Assembly (NCBI RefSeq): GCF_905475395.1
Contig: NW_025408252.1
Location: 124,001-188,000 of the forward strand
DNA length: 64,000 bases
Direction of reading: 5' to 3'
DNA from: Chrysoperla carnea
Lineage: Eukaryota > Arthropoda > Insecta > Neuroptera > Chrysopidae
Positions 53,651 through 63,559 of this stretch are shown one piece after another. Each line of letters starts with the position of its first letter. Position 1 is the stretch's first letter. The notes beneath the pieces are model-generated. The model was not told the origin of the DNA, ran no database searches, and worked only from the letters and a program-made list of their open reading frames with translations. The position numbers and the translations under genes are program-made.

Positions 53651-56109
53651 TATCGAAAAATGTCAAATTTGATCATTTTTGGCTTATTTATACTTAGTCC
53701 AGTCATAAACGGCCTCTATGTATACATTTTGACTTATTTGGATCAAAATTGCAATGATTTGTATAGTCATGAGTCTCTTGTTGAAAAATCGAAAATTTTC
53801 AAAAAATGTTTTTTCTATCGAAAAATGTCAAATTTGATCATTTTTGGCTTATTTATACTTAGTCCAGTCATAAACAACCTCTATGTATACATTTTGACTT
53901 ATTTGGATCAAAATTGCAATGATTTGTATAGTCATGAGTCTCTTGTTGAAAAATCGAAAATTTTCAAAAAATGTTTTTTCTATCGAAAAATGTCAAATTT
54001 GATCATTTTTGGCTTATTTATACTAAGTCCAGTCATAAACAACCTCTATGTATACATTTTGACTTATTTGGATCAAAATTGCAATGATTTGTATAGTCAT
54101 GACTCTCTTGTTGAAAAATCGAAAATTTTCAAAAAATGTTTTTTCTATCGAAAAATGTCAAATTTGATCATTTTTGGCTCATTTATACTTAGTCCAGTCA
54201 TAAACGACCTCTATGTATACATTTTGACTTATTTGGATCAAAATTGCAATGATTTGTATAGTCATGAGTCTCTTGTTGAAAAATCGAAAATTTTCAAAAA
54301 ATGTTTTTTTTATCGAAAAATGTCAAATTTGATCATTTTTGGCTTATTTATACTTAGTCCAGTCATAAACGACCTCTATGTATACATTTTGACTTATTTG
54401 GAACAAAATTGCAATGATTTGTATAGTCATGAGTCTCTTGTTGAAAAATCGAAAATTTTCAAAAAATGTTTTTTCTATCGAAAAATGTCAAATTTGATCA
54501 TTTTTGGCTTATTTATACTAAGTCCAGTCATAAACAACCTCTATGTATACATTTTGACTTATTTGGATCAAAATTGCAATGATTTGTATAGTCATGACTC
54601 TCTTGTTGAAAAATCGAAAATTTTCAAAAAATGTTTTTTCTATCGAAAAATGTCAAATTTGATCATTTTTGGCTCATTTATACTTAGTCCAGTCATAAAC
54701 GACCTCTATGTATACATTTTGACTTATTTGGATCAAAATTGCAATGATTTGTATAGTCATGAGTCTCTTGTTGAAAAATCGAAAATTTTCAAAAAATGTT
54801 TTTTTTATCGAAAAATGTCAAATTTGATCATTTTTGGCTTATTTATACTTAGTCCAGTCATAAACGACCTCTATGTATACATTTTGACTTATTTGGAACA
54901 AAATTGCAATGATTTGTATAGTCATGAGTCTCTTGTTGAAAAATCGAAAATTTTCCAAAAAATGTTTTTTCTATCGAAAAATGTCAAATTTGATCATTTT
55001 TGGCATATTTATACTTATTCCAGTCATAAACGACCTCTATGTATACATTTTGACTTATTTGGATCAAAATTGCAATGATTTGTATAGTCATGAGTCTCTT
55101 GTTGAAAAATCGAAAATTTTCAAAAAATGTTTTTTCTATCGAAAAATGTCAATTTTGATCATTTTTTGCTTATTTATACTTAGTCCAGTCATAATCGACC
55201 TCTATGTATACATTTTGACTTATTTGGATCAAAATTTCGATGATATGTATAGTCATGACTCTCTTGTTGAAAAATCGAAAATTTTCAAAAAATGTTTTTT
55301 CTATCGAAATATGTCAAATTTGATCATTTTTGGCTTATTTATACTTAGTCCAGTCATAAACGACCTCTATGTATACATTTGGACTTATTTGGATCAAAAT
55401 TTCAATGATTTGTATAGTCATGAGTCTCTTGTAGAAAAATCGAAAATTTTCAAAAAATGTTTTTTCTATCGAAAAATGTCAAATTTGATCATTTTTGGCT
55501 TATTTATACTTAGTCCAGTCATAAACGACCTCTATGAATACATTTTGACTTATTTGGATCAAAATTTCAATGATTTGTATCGTCATGAGTCTCTTGTTGA
55601 AAAATCGAAAATTTTCAAAAAATGTTTTTTCTATCGAAAATGTCAAATTTGATCATTTTTGGCTCATTTATACTTAGTCCAGTCATAAACGACCTCTATG
55701 TATACATTTTGACTTATTTGGATCAAAATTGCAATGATTTGTATAGTCATGACTCTCTTGTTGAAAAATCGAAAATTTTCAAAAAATGTTTTTCTTATCG
55801 AAAAATGTCAAAATTGATCATTTTTGGCCTATTTATGCTTAGTCCAGTCATAAACGACCTCAATGTATACATTTTGACTTATTTGGATCAAAATTGCAAT
55901 GATTTGTATAGTCTTGACTCTCTTGTTGAAAAATCGAAAATTTTCAAAAAATGTTTTTTCTATCGAAAAATGTCAAATTTGATCATTTTTGGCTTATTTA
56001 TACTTAGTTCAGTCATAAACGACCTCTTTGTATACATTTTGACTTATTTGGATCAAAATTTCAATGATTTGTATAGTCATGACTCTCTTGTTTAAAAATC
56101 GAAAATTTT

Positions 56110-57270
56110 CAAAAAATGTTTTTTCTATCGAAAAATGTCAAATTTGATTATTTTTGGCCTATTTATACTTAGTCCAGTCATAAACGACTTCTTTGTATAC
56201 ATTTTGACTTATTTGGATCAAAATTTCAATGATTTGTATAGTCATGAGTCTTTTGTTGAAAAATCGAAAATTTTCAAAAAATGTTTTTTTCTATCGAAAA
56301 ATGTCAAATTTAATCATTTTTGGCTTATTTATACTTAGTCTAGTCATAAACGACCTCTATGTATACATTTTGACTTATTTGGATCAAAATCGCAATGATT
56401 TGTATAGTCATGAGTCTCTTGTTGAAAAATCGAAATTTTTCAAAAAATGTTTTTCCTATCGAAAAATGTCAAATTTGATCAGTTTTGGCTCATTTATACT
56501 TAGTCCAGTCATAAACGACCTCATTGTATACATTTTGACTTATTTTGATCAAAATTGCAATGATTTGTATAGTCATGAGTCTCTTGTTAAAAAATCGAAA
56601 ATTTTCAAAAAATGTTTTCCTATCGAAAAATGTCAAATTTGATCATTTTTGGCTTATTTATACTTAGTCCAGTCATAAACGACCTCTATGTATACATTTT
56701 GACTTATTTGGATCAAAATTTCAATGATTTACATAGTCATGACTCTCTTGTAGAAAAATCGAAAATTTGCAAAAAATATTTTTTCTATCGAAAAATGTTA
56801 AATTTGATCATTTTTGGCTTATTAATACTTAGTCCAGTCATAAACGACCTCTATGTATACATTTTGACTTATTTGGATCAAAATTGCAATGATTTGTATA
56901 GTCATGAGTCTCTTGTTGAAAAATCGAAAATTTTCAAAAAATGTTTTTTCTATCGAAAAATGTCAAATTTGATCATTTTTGGCTTATTTGTACTTAGTCC
57001 AGTCAAAAACGACCTTTATGTATACACTTTGACTTATTTGGATCAAAATTTGAATGATTTGTATAGTCATGACTCTCTTGTTGAAAAATCAAAATTTTCA
57101 AAAAATGTTTTTTCTATCGAAAAATGTCAAATTTGATCATTTTTGGCTCAATTATACTTAGTCCAGTCATAAACGACCTCTTTGTATACATTTTGACTTA
57201 TTTGGATAAAAATTTTAATGATTTGTATAGTCATGAGTCTCTTGTTGAAAAATCGATAATTTTCAAAAAA
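56110..57270. repeat. Satellite segmental duplication E, copy 2
   Basis: This is the partner of 52310-53650 and is one unit shorter. Confidence 0.75.
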
Positions 57271-59150
57271 TATTTTTTCTATCGAAAAATGTCAAATTTG
57301 ATCATTTTTGGCTTATTTATACTTAGTCCAGTCATAAACGGCCTCTATGTATACATTTTGACTTATTTGGATCAAAATTGCAATGATTTGTATAGTCATG
57401 AGTCTCTTGTTGAAAATCGAAAATTTTCAAAAAATGTTTTTTCTATCGAAAAATGTCAAATTTGATCATTTTTGGCTTATTTATACTTAGTCGAGTCATA
57501 AACAACCTCTATGTATACATTTTGACTTATTTGGATCAAAATTGCAATGATTTGTATAGTCATGAGTCTCTTGTTGAAAAATCGAAAATTTTCAAAAAAT
57601 GTTTTTTCTATCGAAAAATGTCAAATTTGATCATTTTTGGCTTATTTATACTAAGTCCAGTCATAAACAACCTCTATGTATACATTTTGACTTATTTGGA
57701 TCAAAATTGCAATGATTTGTATAGTCATGACTCTCTTGTTGAAAAATCGAAAATTTTCAAAAAATGTTTTTTCTATCGAAAAATGTCAAATTTGATCATT
57801 TTTAGCTCATTTATACTTAGTCCAGTCATAAACGACCTCTATGTATACATTTTGACTTATTTGGATCAAAATTGCAATGATTTGTATAGTCATGAGTCTC
57901 TTGTTGAAAAATCGAAAATTTTCAAAATTGTTTTTTCTATCGAAATATGTCAAATTTGATCATTTTTGGCTTATTTATACTTAGTCCAGTCATAAACGAC
58001 CTCTTTGTATACATTTTGACTTATTTGGATCAATATTTCAATGATTTGTATAGTCATGACTCTCTTGTTGAAAAATCGAAAATTTTCAAAAAATGTTTTT
58101 TCTATCGAAAAATGGCAAATTTGATCATTTTTGGCTAATTTATACTTAGTCGAGTCATAAACGACCTCTATGTATACATTTTGACTTATTTGGATCAAAA
58201 TTTCAATGATTTGTATAGTCATGACTCTCTTGTTGAAAAATCGAAAATTTTCAAAAAATATTTTTTCTATCGAAAAATGTCAAATTTGATCATTTTTGGC
58301 TTATTTATACTTAGTCCAGTCATAAACGACCTCTATGTATACATTTTGACTTATTTGGATCAAAATTTTAATGATTTGTATAGTCATGACTCTCTTGTTG
58401 AAAAATCGAAAATTTTCAAAAAATGTTTTTTTTATCGAAAAATGTCAAATTTGATCATTTTTGGCTTATTTATGCTTAGTCCAGTCATAAGCGACCTCTA
58501 TGTATACATTTTGACTTATTTGAATCAAAATTGCAATGATTTGTATAGTCATGAGTCTCTTGTTGAAAAATAGAAAATTTTCAAAAAATGTTTTTTCTAT
58601 CGAAAAATGTCAATTTTGATCATTTTTTGCTTATTTATACTTAGTCCAGTCATAATCGACCTCTATGTATACATTTTGACTTATTTGGATTAAAATTGCA
58701 ATGATTTGTATAGTCATGACTCTCTTGTTGAAAAATCGAAAATTTTCAAAAAATATTTTTTCTATCGAAAAATGTCAAATTTGATCATTTTTGGCTTATT
58801 TATACTTAGTCCAGTCATAAACGACCTCAATGTATACTTTTTGACTTATTTGGATCAAAATTTCAATGATATGTATAGTCATGACTCTCTTGTTGAAAAA
58901 TCGAAAATTTTCAAAAAATGTTTTTTCTATCGAAATATGTCAAATTTGATCATTTTTGGCGTATTTATACTTAGTCCAGTCATAAACGACCTCTATGTAT
59001 ACATTTGGACTTATTTGGATCAAAATTTCAATGATTTGTATAGTCATGAGAGTAGGTAAGTAAAGCCGTTTCCCGACCACTTTTCCATAAGATTTAACAT
59101 GGAGAAAAATTGTGATTTACTTCCGGTGTAGTATAGAAATAATATGAATA

Positions 59151-59565
59151 TGTTTGTGGTTAGAAGCTGATAAGGAAATGATTGTGGTTAGTATTAATTC
59201 AAAACCGCATGTTTGTGGTTAAAATAAAAGTATGCATTTAAAACCGCAAAATTTGATAAGGCATTGTTTTAATTAAATAATTTTGGGATGCCGTACCATT
59301 CGCAGTTGATGGTGGCGGCCGGCTGCTGACCGCCAGCGTTTTTCGCACCCAGTTGTGAACCTGAATTACAACCGCCAACATAGTCCCATTGAGGAAATGT
59401 TTGTGGCTTAAGATTAAGTATTTTATATAATTGAGGTTAATTAACTTGTAAGGAAAAATTTAAATAAAATATTGAGTGATAAGAGTTGTTTGTTTGTGGT
59501 TAATAAGTTGACGTATATTTTTGTGGTTAGTGGTATCCGTTTTGAAAAATATAGGAATGTGGTTA
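59151..59565 (+). repeat. Iterated motif TGTTTGTGGTTA (seven copies)
   Basis: Full copies are at 59151-59162, 59210-59221 and 59491-59502. Shorter or variant copies are at 59181-59190, 59398-59410 (GGCTTA), 59521-59529 and 59558-59565. All are on the + strand. Two AAAACCGCA stretches (59200-59208 and 59242-59250) carry near-complements of the GTGGTT core. Spacing is irregular. Such iterons upstream of a replication gene are typical of protein-binding sites for an origin or promoter. Confidence 0.65.
59313..59335. repeat. Short hairpin in a GC-rich island
   Basis: TGGCGG (59313-59318) and CCGCCA (59330-59335) can form a 6-bp GC-rich stem. The surrounding 90 bp are much richer in G+C than the rest of the leader. 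Confidence 0.4.
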
Positions 59566-59612
59566 ATTAATAATAAGGAAAAATAATGTAAAAAATTGAA
59601 CGATAAGAGGTG
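59435..59612 (+). repeat. Imperfect 52-bp direct repeat, about 125-bp spacing
   Basis: Copy 1 (59435-59487) and copy 2 (59561-59612) share, in the same order, GGTTAATTAA, TAAGGAAAAAT, an ATTGA core and GATAAGAG. TGACGTA follows at 59509 after copy 1 and directly at 59611 after copy 2. The second copy sits about 25 bp upstream of the TATA box. Confidence 0.6.
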
Positions 59613-59636
59613 ACGTAAATAAACTAGATTTTTGCG

Positions 59637-59644
59637 TATAAATA
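59637..59644 (+). promoter_or_regulatory. TATA box for the DNA polymerase gene
   Basis: TATAAATA lies 82 bp upstream of the ATG at 59726. This would place transcription start near 59667-59675 and give a short 5' leader. No other ATG of consequence lies between. Confidence 0.55.
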
Positions 59645-59725
59645 CAATGTCTGTATTCGATTCAAATTACTGATATATTGGACTTAATACTAATATATTG
59701 TATTTAATTACTTCTATTGTTAAAA

Positions 59726-62700
59726 ATGGCTTCAGTAGTGGAATTAAGCAAATCAATGGTAGAGAATATGAAGAAAGCTTTGCTTCTATTAAATGAAAAT
59801 AAAAATCAAGGTGGTTTGGAAAAATGGATTAAGAAATGCACAGTGAATATTCGACAATTGAATAAACATTTAAAAAAATGTGATTGTGTTGGTACAAAAC
59901 GACATTTGCAAACAAGTATTGGTGAAATGATTGGTTTTCGGGTAATGATGAAGGCAATGCTACATCAAGGTGGTAATATAAAACATAATATAAAACGTAA
60001 TATAAAACGTAATATAAAACGTATTCAATGGAAGAATATGGAGTCCGCGTTTGATAGTCGAATTAAGACTGGTATAATTATTAATTTGACACACAAAGAC
60101 CCAAAATTATTTTTGGACGATGCACTGTGTATGTTTATACGACAAATCCGGAATGTTTTAAAGGATTTCAATCAAATCAAAGTAAATTCAACATTTTGCG
60201 GTGAATTTGTAAAGCTACAGAATGATGATGAAGTTTACGAATTCAAATATTTTAATAGTAAGAATCAAATTATTGATCGAATTTCAAATTTAACGGAATG
60301 GTATCAGGAAAACATACAAAAACCAATTTTAGTACAGTTAGAAGAATTTCAAGAACGTGACAGTGGTTGGGCCTTAAATGCAGTAGTAAACTTAATGATT
60401 AATATTAACAAATATGAATCGTTCAGAGGTTCATCATATATTGATTTACCTCAACAAATAAAATCCAAAAACGCTTGCATAAACGTTAAAAATAATGATG
60501 ATGCTTGCTTTGCATGGGCGGTTACATCAGCTTTACACCAAGCTTCAGAGCATTCTGATAGAATGTCTTCTTATCCACATTATTCGGGGGTGTTAAATTT
60601 AAATGGTATAAACTTTCCGATGGAACTAAAACAAATACCAAAATTTGAAAAACTGAACGATATAAGCATAAATGTGTTTATTTTAAAATTAAAAAAATCT
60701 ATGTACAGTGTTGTGCCAACTTTGTTAACAAATAATAAAAGAAATAGACATGTAAATTTACTTATGGTTCAAGATGTGTATTTTGATGAAGAAGATGATG
60801 ATGATGAAGAAAATAATAATGATGAGAATATTGATATCAAATACCATTATTGTTGGATTAAAAATTTTTCACGACTTGTATCAAATCAACTGAATAAAGA
60901 TAGCCATAAAAAGTTTTTTTGTGAGCGATGTTTACATTATTTTCGTGATGAACAAAAACTTTTAAAACATTTTGACGAGTGTGAAAAAATGAATGACTGC
61001 AAAGTTATTTTGCCTACAAAAGGTAATAACATGGTATATTTTAAAAATTTTAGTAATAAGGAACGAGTACCGTTTATTATCTATGCCGATTTTGAATGTT
61101 TACTGAAACCACTTGCTCCAGAAAATAATAAAAATTCACAACGTTATCAACAACATGAAGCATATAGTGTAGGTTATTATTTTTGTTGTTCATATGATGA
61201 TACTCTTAGTTATTATAATTCGTATAGAGGAGTCAATCCCGAACTATGGTTTGTAGATGAATTGAAGGAAATAGCTGAAAAAGTTGAAGATATATATGCA
61301 AATCCTGTACCTATGAATGAGCTTAGTGACATTGAAAAACAACAATTTCGGCAAGCTTCTGTGTGCCATATTTGTGAAAAAGCTTTGGGTAATGATCGTG
61401 TACGAGACCATGATCACTTAACGGGAAAGTTTCGTTCTGCCGCACATAGCGAGTGTAATTTAAATTACCAAAATTCACGGACAGTTCCTGTTGTGTTCCA
61501 TAATTTGAGTGGCTACGATGCACATTTTGTAATTATGGAATTGGCTACAGCGTTTGAAGGCAGAGTAGATTTATTACCTATAAATAAAGAAAAATATATA
61601 TCATTCACCAAAAACATTGTTGGTAGTGATGTAAAATTTAAATTTGTTGATTCATTCCGATTTATGGCATCATCATTGGAAAAGTTAGCATCATATTTAC
61701 CAGAATGTAAGATATTATACAAAAATTGTTTTGATGGGGATGTTCATAAGTACAATTTGTTAACTAGAAAGGGTGTGTTTCCGTATGACTATGTTGACGG
61801 TTGGAATAAATTAGAAGATCGGCATTTACCACCTATCAGAGCATTTTACAGCAAGTTGAACGATTCAAACATTTCACAAAACGATTATGAGCATGCAAAA
61901 AATATTTGGAAAAAATTCAAAATTCAAACTTTAGGTGAATATTCGGACCTGTATTTGAAAACAGATGTATTACTTCTAGCAGACATTTTTGAAAATTTTC
62001 GTGATACTTCTGTTAAGACATACAATTTAGATCCTGCGCACTATTGTACCACACCGGGATTTACATGGGATGCAATGTTAAAATACACACAAATTCAACT
62101 GGAATTGTTAACTGATATTGATATGTTGATGTTTGTGGAGCGGGGGATCAGGGGAGGAATAAGCCAGTGCTGCAATCGCTATGCGAAAGCAAACAATAAA
62201 TATATGTCTGATTATAATGAACTTGAAGAATCCATATTCATAATGTATTATGACGTTAACAATTTGTATGGTTGGGCCATGTCGCAATATTTGCCGACTG
62301 GGGGATTTAAATGGTACACTGACACATCACTGAACGTGCAACGGATACCTGATGAATGCTCAGAAGGTTTTATACTGGAAGTGGACTTAGCGTACCCTCA
62401 GCATCTTCATGATCAACATAATGATCTTCCATTATGTTCGACACATGAAAAGCCACCAGGTTCAAAACAAAAAAAGTTACTTACAACACTTCATGACAAA
62501 GAAAAATACATAATTCACTACAGGAATTTGAAACAGTGTCTCAAGCTTGGAATGAAATTGAAGAAAGTGCATCGTATTTTGAAATTTAATCAATCTCCTT
62601 GGCTAAAACACTACATTGACTTAAATACTCAAATGCGTGCCAAGGCAACAAACGAGTTTGAGAAAAACTTATATAAGCTAATGAACAATGCAGTGTTTGG

Positions 62701-63559
62701 CAAAACGATGGAAAATGTGAGAAAACATACCATTGTAAAATTAAAAACCAAGTGGTTGGGTAGGTTTGGAGCAAAAGTTCTCATTGCCAAACCAAATTTT
62801 CATAGTAGGACAATTTTTAAAGAAAACTTGGTAGCGATTGAATTAAATAAAAGTGAGGTGTTTTTTAATAAACCAATATATGTAGGCATGTGTATTTTAG
62901 ACATTTCAAAGACATGTGTATATGACTTTCATTACAATTATATGCAAGGGGTGTTTGGTGATAAGTGTAAGGTTTTGTATACCGACACGGACTCGTTAAT
63001 TTACGAGATAAAAACACCAGATATATTCAAAATTATGAAACGTGATGTACAAAGATTTGACACTAGTGACTATGAACTAAATAATATTTATAACATACCT
63101 TTAGTTAACAAGAAAGTACCAGGTTTAATGAAAGATGAGCTAAATGGACAAATAATTACCGAATTTATTGGTTTAAGATCTAAAATGTATAGTGTAAGAG
63201 TGAATGGTGAAGATAAAATAAAAAAGGCCAAAGGAGTAAAAAACTCAGTTATTAAAAATACAATTACTTTTGATGATTATATTAAGTGTTTAACAAACTG
63301 TACAGAAATTATTAAAAGACAACAATGCATTATATCTAATCAACATAATGTATATACAGTAAATCAATCAAAGATTGCTTTGAGTCCACACGACGATAAA
63401 CGAAGTTTGATTGATAACTCTTCGGATACATTCGCGTGGGGTCATTTTAAATTACAAACAGATGAAGAAATCGATGAATTATTAGATGAAGTTATTAACT
63501 TGTTGGGTCAACATCCAAGCATTAACAATATAATGCAGGGACTGTTAACTACGAAATGA
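59726..63559 (+). CDS. Protein-primed-type family B DNA polymerase (Polinton/viral)
   Basis: This is a replicative DNA polymerase with 3'-5' proofreading, of the DNA_pol_B_2 type used by linear, protein-primed elements. The start is the ATG at 59726 in a strong context (AAAAATGG); a TTG at 59717 is in frame but unlikely. Length is 1277 aa. Residues from that ATG: CFAWAV region near 263; acidic run near 350-365; zinc finger C399/C402/H415/C419; Exo I D455/E457; zinc/HNH-like site C547/C550, HDH 562-564, H574, C577; Exo II with D598; Exo III D747; motif A D843 in DVNNLYG; motif B K984 to K993 (NNAVFGK); motif C YTDTDS at 1085-1090. All catalytic residues are present and the frame is intact, so it may be functional. 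The terminal protein cannot be identified by eye. Its stop overlaps the next gene. Confidence 0.92.
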   Translation: MASVVELSKSMVENMKKALLLLNENKNQGGLEKWIKKCTVNIRQLNKHLKKCDCVGTKRHLQTSIGEMIGFRVMMKAMLHQGGNIKHNIKRNIKRNIKRIQWKNMESAFDSRIKTGIIINLTHKDPKLFLDDALCMFIRQIRNVLKDFNQIKVNSTFCGEFVKLQNDDEVYEFKYFNSKNQIIDRISNLTEWYQENIQKPILVQLEEFQERDSGWALNAVVNLMININKYESFRGSSYIDLPQQIKSKNACINVKNNDDACFAWAVTSALHQASEHSDRMSSYPHYSGVLNLNGINFPMELKQIPKFEKLNDISINVFILKLKKSMYSVVPTLLTNNKRNRHVNLLMVQDVYFDEEDDDDEENNNDENIDIKYHYCWIKNFSRLVSNQLNKDSHKKFFCERCLHYFRDEQKLLKHFDECEKMNDCKVILPTKGNNMVYFKNFSNKERVPFIIYADFECLLKPLAPENNKNSQRYQQHEAYSVGYYFCCSYDDTLSYYNSYRGVNPELWFVDELKEIAEKVEDIYANPVPMNELSDIEKQQFRQASVCHICEKALGNDRVRDHDHLTGKFRSAAHSECNLNYQNSRTVPVVFHNLSGYDAHFVIMELATAFEGRVDLLPINKEKYISFTKNIVGSDVKFKFVDSFRFMASSLEKLASYLPECKILYKNCFDGDVHKYNLLTRKGVFPYDYVDGWNKLEDRHLPPIRAFYSKLNDSNISQNDYEHAKNIWKKFKIQTLGEYSDLYLKTDVLLLADIFENFRDTSVKTYNLDPAHYCTTPGFTWDAMLKYTQIQLELLTDIDMLMFVERGIRGGISQCCNRYAKANNKYMSDYNELEESIFIMYYDVNNLYGWAMSQYLPTGGFKWYTDTSLNVQRIPDECSEGFILEVDLAYPQHLHDQHNDLPLCSTHEKPPGSKQKKLLTTLHDKEKYIIHYRNLKQCLKLGMKLKKVHRILKFNQSPWLKHYIDLNTQMRAKATNEFEKNLYKLMNNAVFGKTMENVRKHTIVKLKTKWLGRFGAKVLIAKPNFHSRTIFKENLVAIELNKSEVFFNKPIYVGMCILDISKTCVYDFHYNYMQGVFGDKCKVLYTDTDSLIYEIKTPDIFKIMKRDVQRFDTSDYELNNIYNIPLVNKKVPGLMKDELNGQIITEFIGLRSKMYSVRVNGEDKIKKAKGVKNSVIKNTITFDDYIKCLTNCTEIIKRQQCIISNQHNVYTVNQSKIALSPHDDKRSLIDNSSDTFAWGHFKLQTDEEIDELLDEVINLLGQHPSINNIMQGLLTTK
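59975..60022 (+). repeat. 12-bp tandem repeat inside the polymerase gene
   Basis: Four tandem copies of AATATAAAACGT (the first ends CAT) encode repeated Asn-Ile-Lys-Arg/His near residues 84-99. This makes a basic, in-frame tract in the N-terminal region. Confidence 0.8.

Larger units (their letters stand above)
6428..59050. repeat. Satellite array, 165-bp unit, about 319 head-to-tail copies
   Basis: Every part of this 52.6 kb is a variant of one 165-bp unit in the same orientation. Successive ATGTATACAT palindromes at about 6602, 6767 and 6932 show the period. A near-consensus unit is 49372-49536, which by hand count has 44 G+C in 165 (27%). The most common variable positions are TTGCAA/TTTCAA, CATGAG/CATGAC, ACGACC/ACAACC and TTTTTTC/TTTTTCC. 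The array starts mid-unit at the LTR end and stops mid-unit at 59050. No foreign sequence interrupts it. Period, AT content and homogeneity suit a heterochromatic or centromeric satellite; this is inference. Confidence 0.97.
59051..59725 (+). other. Non-coding leader between satellite and DNA polymerase
   Basis: No ORF of note is present. Starting from the array edge the region holds about 100 bp of unique sequence, then seven copies of a TTTGTGGTTA-type motif, a GC-rich island (59287-59380) with a short hairpin, a 52-bp imperfect direct repeat, and a TATA box. It is likely to combine a terminal repeat with a promoter or origin function, by position only. Confidence 0.6.

Noticed and set aside
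57971..58222. Minus-strand ORF of 83 codons
   Set aside because: It is a reverse reading of about 1.5 satellite units that escapes stops by local variants. It has no independent support.
6428..59050. CRISPR array
   Set aside because: The repeats are contiguous 165-bp units without unique spacers, in an animal genome.
6428..59050. CENP-B box in the satellite unit
   Set aside because: No match to the core TTCG...CGGG pattern was seen in the unit.
6448..59059. Dozens of separate forward ORFs in the array as genes
   Set aside because: All are the same 55-codon satellite frame cut by stops or indels, or its short neighbouring frames. Variants are mostly non-synonymous and there is no promoter or gene structure.
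59717..59719. TTG at 59717 as the polymerase start
   Set aside because: An ATG in strong context lies three codons downstream at 59726.
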